NCBI GenBank assembly: GCA_020345705.1
Contig: CP070766.1
Coordinates: 2,064,535 to 2,080,117 of the forward strand
Reading direction: 5' to 3'
Source of the DNA: Candidatus Zixiibacteriota bacterium
Lineage (GTDB): Bacteria; Zixibacteria; MSB-5A5; GN15; PGXB01
Length of the DNA: 15,583 bases
Shown here: in pieces, positions 1-7,464 of the stretch
Position numbering within the stretch: the first letter of the stretch is position 1
How the letters are laid out: each line of letters begins with the position of its first letter
Program-made: the position numbers and the translations under genes
The notes under the pieces: model-generated
Told to the model about the DNA's origin: nothing
The model's input: only the letters and a program-made list of their open reading frames with translations
Database searches by the model: none

Positions 1-537
1 CACCCTGCCGCCCCGCCTGATTCTGTGCGGCCAATACGTGAACCGATCCGATGTATCATACGGCCCGACGAGAAGGCCCGGACGCACCACCAGCGCCCGT
101 CCCGGAAACGCCTTTTCGACCACCCTCTCGCACAGCACCTTGCGTGCCCCGAAGGTGTCTTCGGTGTCCTCTTCGACCGCGCCGTCATCCAATTTTGCCA
201 CCGGTGACGTCTCGCTGTTGCCCGCCGACGACAGGTCGGCATAGACCTGTATGCTTGATATGAAAACGTAACGGTCAACCGCATCGGCCAGAAACTCGGC
301 CGAGGCTTTCACGATTCGTGACATATCCCCGCACGTGTCTATCACCGCGTCCCACGACCGATTCAACAGAGCCTCCAGACCGCCGTCTCGGTCACCTGTT
401 ATCGTTTCGATATCCGGGAAAAGATGAGGATTGGTTTGCCCGCGATTGAAGAGTGTGATTTCGTGCCCTAACGCCGTGGCCGTCTCGACCAGGTGCCGGC
501 CAAGGAACCTTCTCCCTCCGATAATCAGAATTCTCAT
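1..537 (-). CDS. NAD-dependent epimerase/dehydratase-like protein (atypical SDR), C-terminus cut off by window edge
   Basis: The frame is open from an ATG at 535-537 to the left edge, giving 179 residues of an incomplete protein. The N-terminus begins MRILIIGGRRFLGRHL, the glycine-rich dinucleotide-binding turn of extended/atypical short-chain dehydrogenases (family form GGTxFLGxH), followed by LFNRGQTNP, a VIDTCGD strand and YVFISSIQVYAD. Further on come FGARKVLCE and LVVRPGLLVGPYD, where relatives have YGxxK and the RPGxxxGP loop. So the fold and NAD(P) binding are well supported; the substrate is not known, and the name 'epimerase' is only a family label. The usual active-site Tyr is Phe here, which may mean altered or absent redox chemistry. 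The start has a Shine-Dalgarno-like AAGAGG five bases upstream, and a candidate promoter lies about 40 bp upstream. It follows nnr after a 122-bp gap and is probably transcribed at least partly on its own. Confidence 0.85.
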   Translation of the reverse strand, partial: MRILIIGGRRFLGRHLVETATALGHEITLFNRGQTNPHLFPDIETITGDRDGGLEALLNRSWDAVIDTCGDMSRIVKASAEFLADAVDRYVFISSIQVYADLSSAGNSETSPVAKLDDGAVEEDTEDTFGARKVLCERVVEKAFPGRALVVRPGLLVGPYDTSDRFTYWPHRIRRGGRV

Positions 538-572
538 CGGCGCCTCTTCTCCATTTAGAGGAATGAACGGCA

Positions 573-601
573 ATTATCCAAAATACGCACTGAAATATGA
601 A
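573..601 (-). promoter_or_regulatory. candidate sigma-70 promoter for the epimerase-like gene
   Basis: On the minus strand TTCATA (596-601, 4 of 6 to TTGACA) is followed after exactly 17 bases by GATAAT (573-578, 5 of 6 to TATAAT). It lies in the 122-bp gap between nnr and the epimerase-like gene, which is visibly more AT-rich than the genes around it. Transcription would start near 566, leaving a leader of about 30 bases that contains the AAGAGG ribosome site. This is pattern matching only. Confidence 0.35.
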
Positions 602-659
602 CATGTTTCACAGTACATTACACGAGAACGACTCGACATGATGTTACGTTGTAGGCTGA

Positions 660-2213
660 TTATTCGATATAGGATTCAACCAGCCGGAAGGCTTCCGGCA
701 GATACTCAATCAAATCCCCGGCAATCATACAGCGGCGGCCGTATTCGGCGGCGGCGATGTCACCGGAAAGACCGTGCAGATAGACACCACAGATGGCGCT
801 GTCCCGCTCGCTTAAGCCCTGCGCCAGGAAGGAACCTATCATCCCCGACAGAACGTCGCCCGTCCCGCCGGTGGCCATACCGTCATTACCGGTGGGATTC
901 AGGAAAATTTGGCCGTCGGTATCGACAACGATGGTCGGCGAGGCTTTCAGGACAATGACCGAATTGTATTTGTCGGCATAATCTCTGACCAGGTTGTACC
1001 GCTCGTACAAATCAGAGGAGAGACTTTCGTCAATGAGTCTTCCGAACTCTCCGGGGTGCGGCGTAAGGATCTTCTTCACCGGGCATTCAGCCAAGGCCGT
1101 GCGGTCTTTCTCAAAGACATTCAGCCCGTCGGCGTCTATAATGGCCGGTTTGTCAAGTGATTTGACCAGCCTTTGAATCAAATCCTGCGTTTCACGATGA
1201 CGCCCGATACCGGGCCCGATAATAACCGCATTATTCTCAGCGATTTTTTTCCGCACTTCACCCAGGCCGCGCCGCGCCAGCACGCCCTTCCCCGCCACGT
1301 CCGGCAGCGGGTACGTCATGGCTTCCGTCAGTTTGGCCTCAAGGATCGGATTGAGCGAATGCGGACAGCCCACCGTCACCAAGCCCAGACCCGACCGGGC
1401 TGAGGCATTGGCCGCCATAGTGGCCGCGCCGGTCAGACCGGTTGAACCGGCTACAATGAAGAGCTTCCCGAAATCGCCCTTGTGGCCGTCCGGCTTTCTC
1501 ACGGGCAGAAGCGAGGCGACCAGTTCCGGAGTAATCAGGTTGTCCCTGATGTTGAATGACTCGATAACACCTTCCGGTATGCCGATGGGAACTACCTCGA
1601 CCGTTCCGCACAGCTCCCGGCCAGGGGAATGATACAAACCTATCTTGGGCAGAGCCAGGCTGTAGGTGTACCCGGCCCTGACGACGCTGCCCTCATGCAC
1701 ACCGGTGTCAACATTGAGACCCGATGGACAGTCCACGGCAATAACCGGAATCCTTTGAGCATTGATATACTCGATGATGTCGGCCAGAAGGCCTCTCGGT
1801 GCACCGGTAAAGCCGGTTCCGAAGACGGCGTCAATGATGTAGTCAGCCTTGATGGACTCGGGCAGCTCCGAGGCGGATGCGATGCCCCGAATCTCAATGT
1901 TAAGTCGGCCGGCCCGATCGTAATTCAGCGTTGCATCATCCGACAACTTATCGGGCGGCGCGGGATAAAATATCGAAACTTCCGCTCCGTACTGATGCAG
2001 ATACCGCCCGATGACGAAACCGTCCCCGCCGTTATTGCCTTTGCCGCAGAAGACGACGAATTTCTTCTCGAGGCTGTCAGCCAGGATTCCTTCCCGGATT
2101 CTCTCGGCGATACCTCTTCCGGCGTTTTCCATCAGCTCCGGACCGGGAATGCCTCTGACCTCAATTGCTTCCTGGTCAACGGCGCGCATCTGTTCTGCGG
2201 TGACGAGCTTCAT
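660..2213 (-). CDS. nnr: bifunctional NAD(P)HX epimerase / ADP-dependent (S)-NAD(P)HX dehydratase
   Basis: The 517-residue protein has the usual two-domain architecture. Residues 1-215 are the YjeF_N epimerase domain: NAGRGIAE, the phosphate-binding GKGNNGGDGFVIGRYL at about 57-70, and DAVFGTGF with the likely catalytic Asp128. Residues about 225-510 are the ribokinase-like dehydratase domain: HKGDFGKLFIVAGS, VIIGPGIG at about 330-337, LTPHPGEFGRL at 383-393 and GMATGGTGDVLSG at 445-457, the nucleotide-binding signature. The family repairs hydrated NADH and NADPH: the epimerase interconverts R and S forms and the dehydratase restores the cofactor using ADP. Length is typical for the fused form and all main motifs are intact, so both activities are expected in the cytoplasm. 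The start codon overlaps the lon stop as ATGA, which points to translational coupling with lon. Confidence 0.96.
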   Translation of the reverse strand: MKLVTAEQMRAVDQEAIEVRGIPGPELMENAGRGIAERIREGILADSLEKKFVVFCGKGNNGGDGFVIGRYLHQYGAEVSIFYPAPPDKLSDDATLNYDRAGRLNIEIRGIASASELPESIKADYIIDAVFGTGFTGAPRGLLADIIEYINAQRIPVIAVDCPSGLNVDTGVHEGSVVRAGYTYSLALPKIGLYHSPGRELCGTVEVVPIGIPEGVIESFNIRDNLITPELVASLLPVRKPDGHKGDFGKLFIVAGSTGLTGAATMAANASARSGLGLVTVGCPHSLNPILEAKLTEAMTYPLPDVAGKGVLARRGLGEVRKKIAENNAVIIGPGIGRHRETQDLIQRLVKSLDKPAIIDADGLNVFEKDRTALAECPVKKILTPHPGEFGRLIDESLSSDLYERYNLVRDYADKYNSVIVLKASPTIVVDTDGQIFLNPTGNDGMATGGTGDVLSGMIGSFLAQGLSERDSAICGVYLHGLSGDIAAAEYGRRCMIAGDLIEYLPEAFRLVESYIE

Positions 2214-4612
2214 GCTTTTTTCTTCCGCGTGCTTTTCTTCTTTCGGGATTTTGCAGGCTTCTTGTCGGGCTCCCTGTCCAGGGCCAGTTTGAGTACTTCG
2301 CCCACGCCGGAGACATATTTGAACTGTATACCTTTCTTAAGCTCGCCGGGAATGTTAATGACATCCTTTTTGTTTTCCCTGGGGAGAATCACCGTCTTGA
2401 TACCGGCCCGATAAGCCGCCAGCAGCTTCTCTTTGAGCCCGCCGATGGCCAGCACCTCGCCGCGCAGAGTTATTTCCCCGGTCATCGCTATAAGTGGCTT
2501 GACCGGCCGCCTGGAAAGAATCGACGCCAGAGCGGTAGCCATCGTAATGCCCGCGGAGGGCCCATCCTTGGGCGTTGCTCCTGAGGGAATATGTATATGA
2601 ATCTCATGATCTTCACAGATCTCAGAGTTTATTCCGAGTGTATCACAATTGCTCCGTACGTACGAAAGGGCCGCCATGGCTGACTCTTTCATGATATCGC
2701 CCAGGTGACCGGTGAGAGTCAGCGCCTTCTTGCCCTTCATGAGTGTGGCTTCGATATACAGAATCTCTCCCCCGACTGAAGTCCAGGCCAGCCCCGGAAC
2801 GACGCCGATTCGTCCGGTTCGGGAGACTGTTTCCCGGGTGAATTTCTGTGGACCGAGAAATCCGGGGACGTCATCCTTATGGACGACAAACCTGCGCTTC
2901 GAGCCGGCTGCGATCTTACGAGCGACCTTACGACATATGGAAGCAATTTCGCGCTCGAGATTTCTCAAGCCGGACTCACGAGTGTAGCCGTTTATCAGTT
3001 CCAGGATCGCGGTATCGTTGAACTTCAATCGCGCGGTCGATATGCCGTGGTTGTCGGATTGCTTCGGAAGAAGATGCCGTTTGGCGATTTCGAGCTTCTC
3101 AAGGTCGGTGTACCCGGGAATTCTGATGACTTCCATCCTGTCACGGAGAACGGGCGGAATCGGATCAAGCAGGTTAGCCGTGGTGATGAACATCACCTTC
3201 GAAAGATCAAAGGCCACCTCAAGATAATGATCGGAGAATGAGTCATTCTGCTCCGGATCAAGAACCTCCAGAAGGGCGCTGGACGGATCACCGCGGAAAT
3301 CGGCGCCGATCTTATCAACTTCATCGAGCATGATGATCGGATTGTTCGAGCCGACCCGTTTGATGTTCTGGATTATTCTCCCCGGTAGGGCGCCTATGTA
3401 TGTCCGCCGATGCCCGCGTATTTCCGCCTCGTCCCGCATTCCTCCCAACGAGATGCGCTCGAACTTCCGCCCCATGGCGCGGGCGATGGAGCGCCCGAGA
3501 GATGTCTTCCCCACGCCCGGCGGACCCACAAAGCAGAGTATCGGGCCCTTGACGTCGCTCTTGAGCTTGCGAACCGCAAGATACTCGAGGATGCGATCCT
3601 TCACCTCGTCAAGATCATAGTGATCTTCATCAAGAATCTTTTTGGCTTTTCTGATATTCAGGACGTCCGTAGTCGAAACCGCCCACGGCAGATTCACCAG
3701 CCAGTCCAGATAGGTTCGAGAGACGGTGTATTCGGCCGAAGCCGGGTTCATCCGCGAGAGACGTTCCAGCTCCTTTCGCGCCGCCGTTCCCGCCACTTCG
3801 GGCATTTTCGCCTTGATAATTTTGTCTTCAAGCTCCTCGATTTCGGCCCGTTCATCTTTCTCCCCCAGCTCTTTTCTGATGGCTTTGAGCTGTTCGCGGA
3901 GGATGAACTCACGCTGCATCTTGCCCAGCTCGGACTGCGCCTCGCTTTGTATCTTGTGCGAGATTTCAAGAACCTCTATTTCCTTGTTAATAATCGTCAG
4001 GAGCTTTTCCATTCTTTTGTGAACGTCGTTCTCCTCGATTATCTCCTGCTTTTCATTGATGGCGAAGCTCAGATTGGAAGCAATCAAATCGGCCAGCCTT
4101 GACGGCGTCTCCTGGTTAATGGCTGAAACATAAAGCTCTTCGGAAAGATTCGGTGACAGGTCAACCACCTTCCTGAGCTGTTCCAGCAGGTTGCGCTGAA
4201 GTGCTTCGGTCTCCACGGTGCCGCTGGTAACATCCGGTATCTCTTCGACCTCGGCCGTCAGGTAAGGTTTATTTGACAGAAACTTCTTTATCCTGATTCG
4301 CGATATTCCCTGAACCAGAAACCTGATGGTTCCGTCCGGGAAACGAAGCATCTTGAGAATATTCCCCGATGTTCCGACCTTGAAGATTTCGCTCGGCCGC
4401 GGCTCATCCTGGCTTTTCTCGGTCTGCAGAAAGATTCCGACAGTACTGCCCCGCATCAGAGCTTCGTCTATCACGCGGGCCTGATTCTGTTCGCTGGCAA
4501 TCAGCGGAACAACCAGGTGCGGGAATACAACCATCGCCTTCACCGGTAAAACCGGCAGCACTCTGGTCCTGGGCTTCCCGGCGATCTCGGCTTTATCTTT
4601 AACCTTCTGCAT
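2210..4612 (-). CDS. lon: ATP-dependent protease Lon (endopeptidase La)
   Basis: This is a full-length 800-residue Lon protease. Residues about 15-205 are the N-terminal substrate-binding domain (VLPVLPVKAMVVFPHLVVPL), followed by a charged coiled-coil stretch around 205-275. The AAA+ module has Walker A GPPGVGKT at 363-370 and Walker B IIMLDEVDK at about 426-434, with an RDRMEVI arginine region near 490. The C-terminal protease domain holds the Ser-Lys dyad: PKDGPSAG with Ser686 and GGLKEK with Lys729, the same 43-residue spacing as in E. coli Lon (Ser679/Lys722). It degrades misfolded and short-lived regulatory proteins in the cytoplasm as a hexamer. The last 20 or so residues are a Lys/Arg-rich tail (SRKKKSTRKKKA). 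A strong AAGGGG ribosome site precedes the ATG. It lies 44 bp after ychF. I see no CIRCE-like or clear heat-shock promoter just upstream, so it may be read from further upstream. Confidence 0.98.
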   Translation of the reverse strand: MQKVKDKAEIAGKPRTRVLPVLPVKAMVVFPHLVVPLIASEQNQARVIDEALMRGSTVGIFLQTEKSQDEPRPSEIFKVGTSGNILKMLRFPDGTIRFLVQGISRIRIKKFLSNKPYLTAEVEEIPDVTSGTVETEALQRNLLEQLRKVVDLSPNLSEELYVSAINQETPSRLADLIASNLSFAINEKQEIIEENDVHKRMEKLLTIINKEIEVLEISHKIQSEAQSELGKMQREFILREQLKAIRKELGEKDERAEIEELEDKIIKAKMPEVAGTAARKELERLSRMNPASAEYTVSRTYLDWLVNLPWAVSTTDVLNIRKAKKILDEDHYDLDEVKDRILEYLAVRKLKSDVKGPILCFVGPPGVGKTSLGRSIARAMGRKFERISLGGMRDEAEIRGHRRTYIGALPGRIIQNIKRVGSNNPIIMLDEVDKIGADFRGDPSSALLEVLDPEQNDSFSDHYLEVAFDLSKVMFITTANLLDPIPPVLRDRMEVIRIPGYTDLEKLEIAKRHLLPKQSDNHGISTARLKFNDTAILELINGYTRESGLRNLEREIASICRKVARKIAAGSKRRFVVHKDDVPGFLGPQKFTRETVSRTGRIGVVPGLAWTSVGGEILYIEATLMKGKKALTLTGHLGDIMKESAMAALSYVRSNCDTLGINSEICEDHEIHIHIPSGATPKDGPSAGITMATALASILSRRPVKPLIAMTGEITLRGEVLAIGGLKEKLLAAYRAGIKTVILPRENKKDVINIPGELKKGIQFKYVSGVGEVLKLALDREPDKKPAKSRKKKSTRKKKA

Positions 4613-4656
4613 GACTCATCCCCTTACCTCATCATATCGGCGACCGTGCAAGGTGC

Positions 4657-5712
4657 CTAAACATTAAAGCGGAAAAGAATCACATCGCCGTCCCGGACGA
4701 CATAACCCTTGCCCTCAACGTGCAGCCTGGCGGCGGCTTTCAGAGCCGGGACCGTCTTGTGCTCCATATAATCATCGTAAGCGGCGACCTCGGCCTTGAT
4801 AAATCCTCGCTCGAAATCAGTGTGCACAACGCCCGCCGCCTTGTGCGCTGTCGTTCCCTCTTTTATTGTCCAGGCCCGACACTCAGGACCAAGGACGGTA
4901 AAAAAGGAAATCAATCCCAGCAGACCGTAGGATTTCTGAATGAACTTGTCCACCGCCAGCCGATCGATATTTAACTCCCGGAGAAATTCCCCTCTCTCAT
5001 CCTCTTCCAGAGCCGCCAGTTCCATCTCGATTTTGCCGCAAATGACCGATATGTCCCGGAATCCCTCAATGCAATATTTCTTATAGCTTTCGTAAATTCC
5101 ATCGCGCTGGGGAAGCTTGTCCTCCGCTACATTGAACACGATGAGCTGTGGCTTCAGAGTCAGAAAGGAATACCCCCGGATTTCTCTCTTTTCATCCTCG
5201 GTCAGATCCAGCACCGAGAGCGATCTCTCATTATTCAGCGCTTCGTGGCATTTCTTCAGAACTTCCAGCTCTCCGGCGCGCTCCTTCTTGCCGGTGAGCT
5301 TTATGGAACGCTCCAGCTTCGTGAGATTGCTTTCAACCAGCACCAGATCGGCCAGTATCATCTCGTCAATAAGATTCCGAAGGTCGTGCTCCGGTTTGGC
5401 ATTGACACTGAAATCATCAATAACAATGACGACGGCATCCATCGTTCTCAGGTCATGCATTATATCCGGCTCTTCCCCGGCTCTCTTGCCCTTCCCCGTA
5501 AACGCGGCCGCGTCGAGAAACTCAATCTCCGCATGAGTCACTTTTTCGGGTTCGAACAGCCCGGCCAGGTTGTCGAGCCTTTCATCCGGGACCTTAATCA
5601 CAGCCCGGTGCACCGCCTGAGAGTAATCTCCGACTGTTTCCTCGAGGCCTGAAACAGCGTTGAATAACGTTGTCTTCCCGGACTGTGGAAGTCCGATTAT
5701 CCCCAGTCTCAT
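4657..5712 (-). CDS. ychF: YchF/DUF933-family GTPase or ATPase (Obg-like, divergent form)
   Basis: The 351-residue protein starts MRLGIIGLPQSGKTTLFNAV, with P-loop GLPQSGKTT at 7-15. NVAED at 194-198 corresponds to the altered G4 motif that makes YchF proteins accept ATP in place of the NKxD of true GTPases. A charged, helical insertion (about 110-180) and a C-terminal TGS/DUF933 region (CRAWTIKEGTTAHKAAGVVHTDFERGFIKAEV, then ILFRFNV at the very end) complete the YchF layout. YchF proteins bind ribosomes and have been linked to stress responses and redox regulation. The copy is divergent: the P-loop reads QSGKT where classical YchF has NVGKS, and the G3 DxxG equivalent reads DAAA at 67-70. 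It is therefore a member of the DUF933 subgroup and may not be the main YchF. A GAGGT ribosome site sits about 11 bases before the ATG. It lies 75 bp after nfo and 44 bp before lon, all in one direction. Confidence 0.9.
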   Translation of the reverse strand: MRLGIIGLPQSGKTTLFNAVSGLEETVGDYSQAVHRAVIKVPDERLDNLAGLFEPEKVTHAEIEFLDAAAFTGKGKRAGEEPDIMHDLRTMDAVVIVIDDFSVNAKPEHDLRNLIDEMILADLVLVESNLTKLERSIKLTGKKERAGELEVLKKCHEALNNERSLSVLDLTEDEKREIRGYSFLTLKPQLIVFNVAEDKLPQRDGIYESYKKYCIEGFRDISVICGKIEMELAALEEDERGEFLRELNIDRLAVDKFIQKSYGLLGLISFFTVLGPECRAWTIKEGTTAHKAAGVVHTDFERGFIKAEVAAYDDYMEHKTVPALKAAARLHVEGKGYVVRDGDVILFRFNV

Positions 5713-5787
5713 AATATCATTTTACCTCAGATGACCGCTCACCGCAAGCCTAAATCCGAAGATATTAGAGGCCACTGGCGATGCCGG

Positions 5788-6651
5788 TCAGGATCCCGCC
5801 TCCTTTTTCACGATGAGAGAGCGCAGGATTTTGAGATTTTCGATATCTTCGTGAAGATCCTCGCTTTTGGGCGTCTCAAGAATCTTGGGCACTCTATTGA
5901 GCCGCCGATCGTTTAGAATATTTCTGAACGGCTCCAGCCCAAGTTCCCCGTCCCCAACATGCTCATGGCGGTCCTTTTTCGAACCGAAGGGCTTTTTGCT
6001 GTCGTTAAAGTGGATTACTTTAAGCCGCTTGAGACCGATAATCCTGTCGAACTCGCGAATCGTTGCACGGTATTCCTTCGGATCCCGGAGCGGGTATCCG
6101 GCGGCGAAAATATGACAGGTGTCAAGGCAGACCGACATTCGCGACTTGTCCTCCACCATTTCTATAATTTGGGCCAGCTGTTCAAACCTGTAGCCCAGGT
6201 TTGTGCCCTGGCCGGCGGTTGTCTCCAGGCAGACGGTGGTTCTGTTGTCGGGAAGCTGCTCGAAGATACGGTTTATGGCTTCAGCGATCCGACTCAACCC
6301 GGCCTCCTCGCCCGATCCGACGTGCGAGCCGGGATGCATGACCAGATGCTGGATTTTCAGCGTTCCGCACCTTTCCAGCTCAATCTTGAACGAATCCATG
6401 GACTTTTTATAAAGAGCATCCTCCGGCGAGCCGAGATTTATCAGATAACTGTCATGAGCACAGGCAACCTTGACGCCGGTCTCTTTCTGCTCTTTAAAAA
6501 ATCTATCGATTTCCTCATCGGTCAACTCTTTTGCCCGCCACTGGTTGGATTGTTTGGTAAATATCTGTATCGCATCGCAGGTTGCTTTCTTCGCTGCAAT
6601 CACTGCATTGTACACACCGCCCGAGATCGACATATGGGCACCCAAAAGCAT
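5788..6651 (-). CDS. nfo: endonuclease IV, AP endonuclease
   Basis: With the chosen start the protein has 287 residues and begins MLLGAHMSISGG, matching the family N-terminus. The AP2Ec TIM barrel is complete, and every residue corresponding to the nine E. coli zinc ligands is present: His66, His106 (MHPGSH), Glu143 (CLETTAGQG), Asp177 and His180 (CLDTCH), His214 (VIHFND), Asp227 and His229 (KKDRHEH), Glu259 (ILET). The enzyme cuts DNA 5' to abasic sites in base excision repair and removes 3' blocking groups, using three zinc ions. A longer reading from GTG at 6666 adds five residues. I prefer ATG at 6649-6651 because GAGG lies nine bases before it, whereas the GTG has no ribosome site. It is the first gene of the leftward run nfo-ychF-lon-nnr. 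Confidence 0.97.
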   Translation of the reverse strand: MLLGAHMSISGGVYNAVIAAKKATCDAIQIFTKQSNQWRAKELTDEEIDRFFKEQKETGVKVACAHDSYLINLGSPEDALYKKSMDSFKIELERCGTLKIQHLVMHPGSHVGSGEEAGLSRIAEAINRIFEQLPDNRTTVCLETTAGQGTNLGYRFEQLAQIIEMVEDKSRMSVCLDTCHIFAAGYPLRDPKEYRATIREFDRIIGLKRLKVIHFNDSKKPFGSKKDRHEHVGDGELGLEPFRNILNDRRLNRVPKILETPKSEDLHEDIENLKILRSLIVKKEAGS

Positions 6652-6682
6652 AACTTCAATCCTCACTTTAGAAACTAGTCAA

Positions 6683-6700
6683 GGCGGTCGTCCAACCGCC
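6683..6700. repeat. small GC-rich inverted repeat upstream of nfo
   Basis: GGCGGT (6683-6688) and ACCGCC (6695-6700) are perfect complements around a six-base loop. The element lies about 32 bases before the nfo ATG. It could be a leader hairpin or protein-binding site. It is not followed by a T-run in either direction, so it is not a convincing terminator. Confidence 0.35.
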
Positions 6701-7050
6701 ACATACCGGAATCTATGCCATGGAAATGAAAATACAACCATCTTTTGACGGAATCCTCCCTAGGCGGATCGGACCGGTCGATACTCTCTGCCGTTCGAGA
6801 CAGATTATATCTGCAATCCGGGATACTTCGTACAAAGTCCTCTTTGTGTGGGGCAGTCCCAATATAATCGGACAATTCTTGTGAAGATTTTCGGCGGCCT
6901 CAGATGATAAGCCGCTCGCCACATCGAAAACATCGGGCCGGGTAATTTCCCTCCAGGCTCATTGCACTGAACCACAATAAGTTGCGCTTACGACGAAATG
7001 AAGCAACCGTCCGATCCCGGCCAACGGATTTTTATTTCATTTCGGCAGGA

Positions 7051-7086
7051 GTTTTTCAGGGAAAAACCGCGGAAAGCTTTGCAAAG
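7051..7086 (+). repeat. nested inverted repeats in the minor-pilin leader, ending at the ribosome site
   Basis: GTTTTTC (7051-7057) and GAAAAAC (7061-7067) form a perfect 7-bp stem with loop AGG. They are followed by the palindrome AAAGCTTT (7073-7080) and the perfect 10-base palindrome CTTTGCAAAG (7077-7086). The last one overlaps the AAAGGA ribosome site (7083-7088) of the PilV-like gene. The arrangement could affect access to the ribosome site or bind a dimeric regulator; the hairpins are short and AT-rich, so this is tentative. Confidence 0.35.
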
Positions 7087-7096
7087 GACCCGCACT

Positions 7097-7456
7097 ATGA
7101 TAAGAATAACAAAGAATACTGGTTTCACGGTCATGGAAGTGATGGTGTCAATCATAATTCTGACACTGTCACTCTTGCTCCTGCTCAATATGGCGATGAT
7201 CGCGCTGGAGGGCAACGACTGGTCGAACAAGGCAACGGCGTCGACACAGCTCCTCCAGGAAAAGCTTGAAGACTTGCGAAACGACTATAATATGAGCAGC
7301 GGAGTGGATACCGTCAACAACATCGAGCGACACTGGCAGATCACGAAAGAGGCCAGTCATTTAAAAAGAATTGATATCACCGCCTCGTGGCGCAATCGCC
7401 GCGGTGATATACTCCAGAATGCCATAACGGCTTACGTAAGAACCGACAGCATATAG
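7097..7456 (+). CDS. PilV-like minor type IV pilin (prepilin)
   Basis: The 119-residue protein has a short basic leader MIRITKNTG followed by FTVMEVMVSIIILTLSLLLLL. That is a class III prepilin signal cut by PilD after Gly9, with Phe+1, the conserved Glu+5 and a long hydrophobic helix. The soluble part contains QLLQEKLEDLRNDY, the helix-end pattern typical of PilV/GspI-like minor pilins, and ends in a short beta-rich domain with no cysteine. It is expected in the inner membrane before assembly at the tip of a type IV pilus. The frame is open upstream to an ATG at 6998, but that would bury the prepilin signal behind 33 residues. The ATG at 7097 has AAAGGA eight bases before it and puts the cleavage site at the normal distance. 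It is the first gene of a three-gene minor-pilin operon, eight bases before the next start. Confidence 0.85.
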   Translation: MIRITKNTGFTVMEVMVSIIILTLSLLLLLNMAMIALEGNDWSNKATASTQLLQEKLEDLRNDYNMSSGVDTVNNIERHWQITKEASHLKRIDITASWRNRRGDILQNAITAYVRTDSI

Positions 7457-7464
7457 GTGCCGCC

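Larger units (their letters stand above)
6652..7096. other. gene-free divergent spacer between nfo and the minor-pilin operon
   Basis: This 445-bp stretch contains no ORF that resembles a protein. The short minus-strand frames at about 6675-6922 have no ribosome site, no recognisable motif and no domain-like composition. Being the only long gap in the window and lying between divergent genes, it should carry the promoters for both directions. I could not find a convincing -35/-10 or sigma-54 (GG-N10-GC) pair for either. It holds a small GC hairpin near nfo (6683-6700) and nested inverted repeats near the pilin start (7051-7086). Confidence 0.6.

Noticed and set aside
1629..2414. 261-codon plus-strand frame across the nnr/lon junction
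   Set aside because: Antisense shadow of two well-supported genes, with no motifs of its own.
3410..4102. 230-codon plus-strand frame opposite lon
   Set aside because: Lies wholly inside the clear lon gene on the other strand; no domain-like sequence, so it is an antisense shadow.
5959..6678. 239-codon plus-strand frame opposite nfo
   Set aside because: Antisense to an endonuclease IV with all metal ligands intact; not protein-like.
6825..6838. 14-bp imperfect palindrome ACTTcGTACaAAGT in the spacer
   Set aside because: One mismatch pair, short, and not placed at a start; expected by chance in 445 bp.
6675..6922. Two short overlapping minus-strand frames (66 and 69 codons) in the divergent spacer
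   Set aside because: No ribosome site, no recognisable motif, and two frames compete for the same bases; the composition does not look coding.
6998..7096. N-terminal extension of the PilV-like gene from ATG 6998
   Set aside because: It would put 33 residues before the prepilin leader, and no ribosome site supports it; ATG 7097 has AAAGGA at good spacing.
6652..7096. Possible cyclic-di-GMP riboswitch ahead of the pilin genes
   Set aside because: The conserved GEMM core bases are not present in order; no supporting paired structure was seen.
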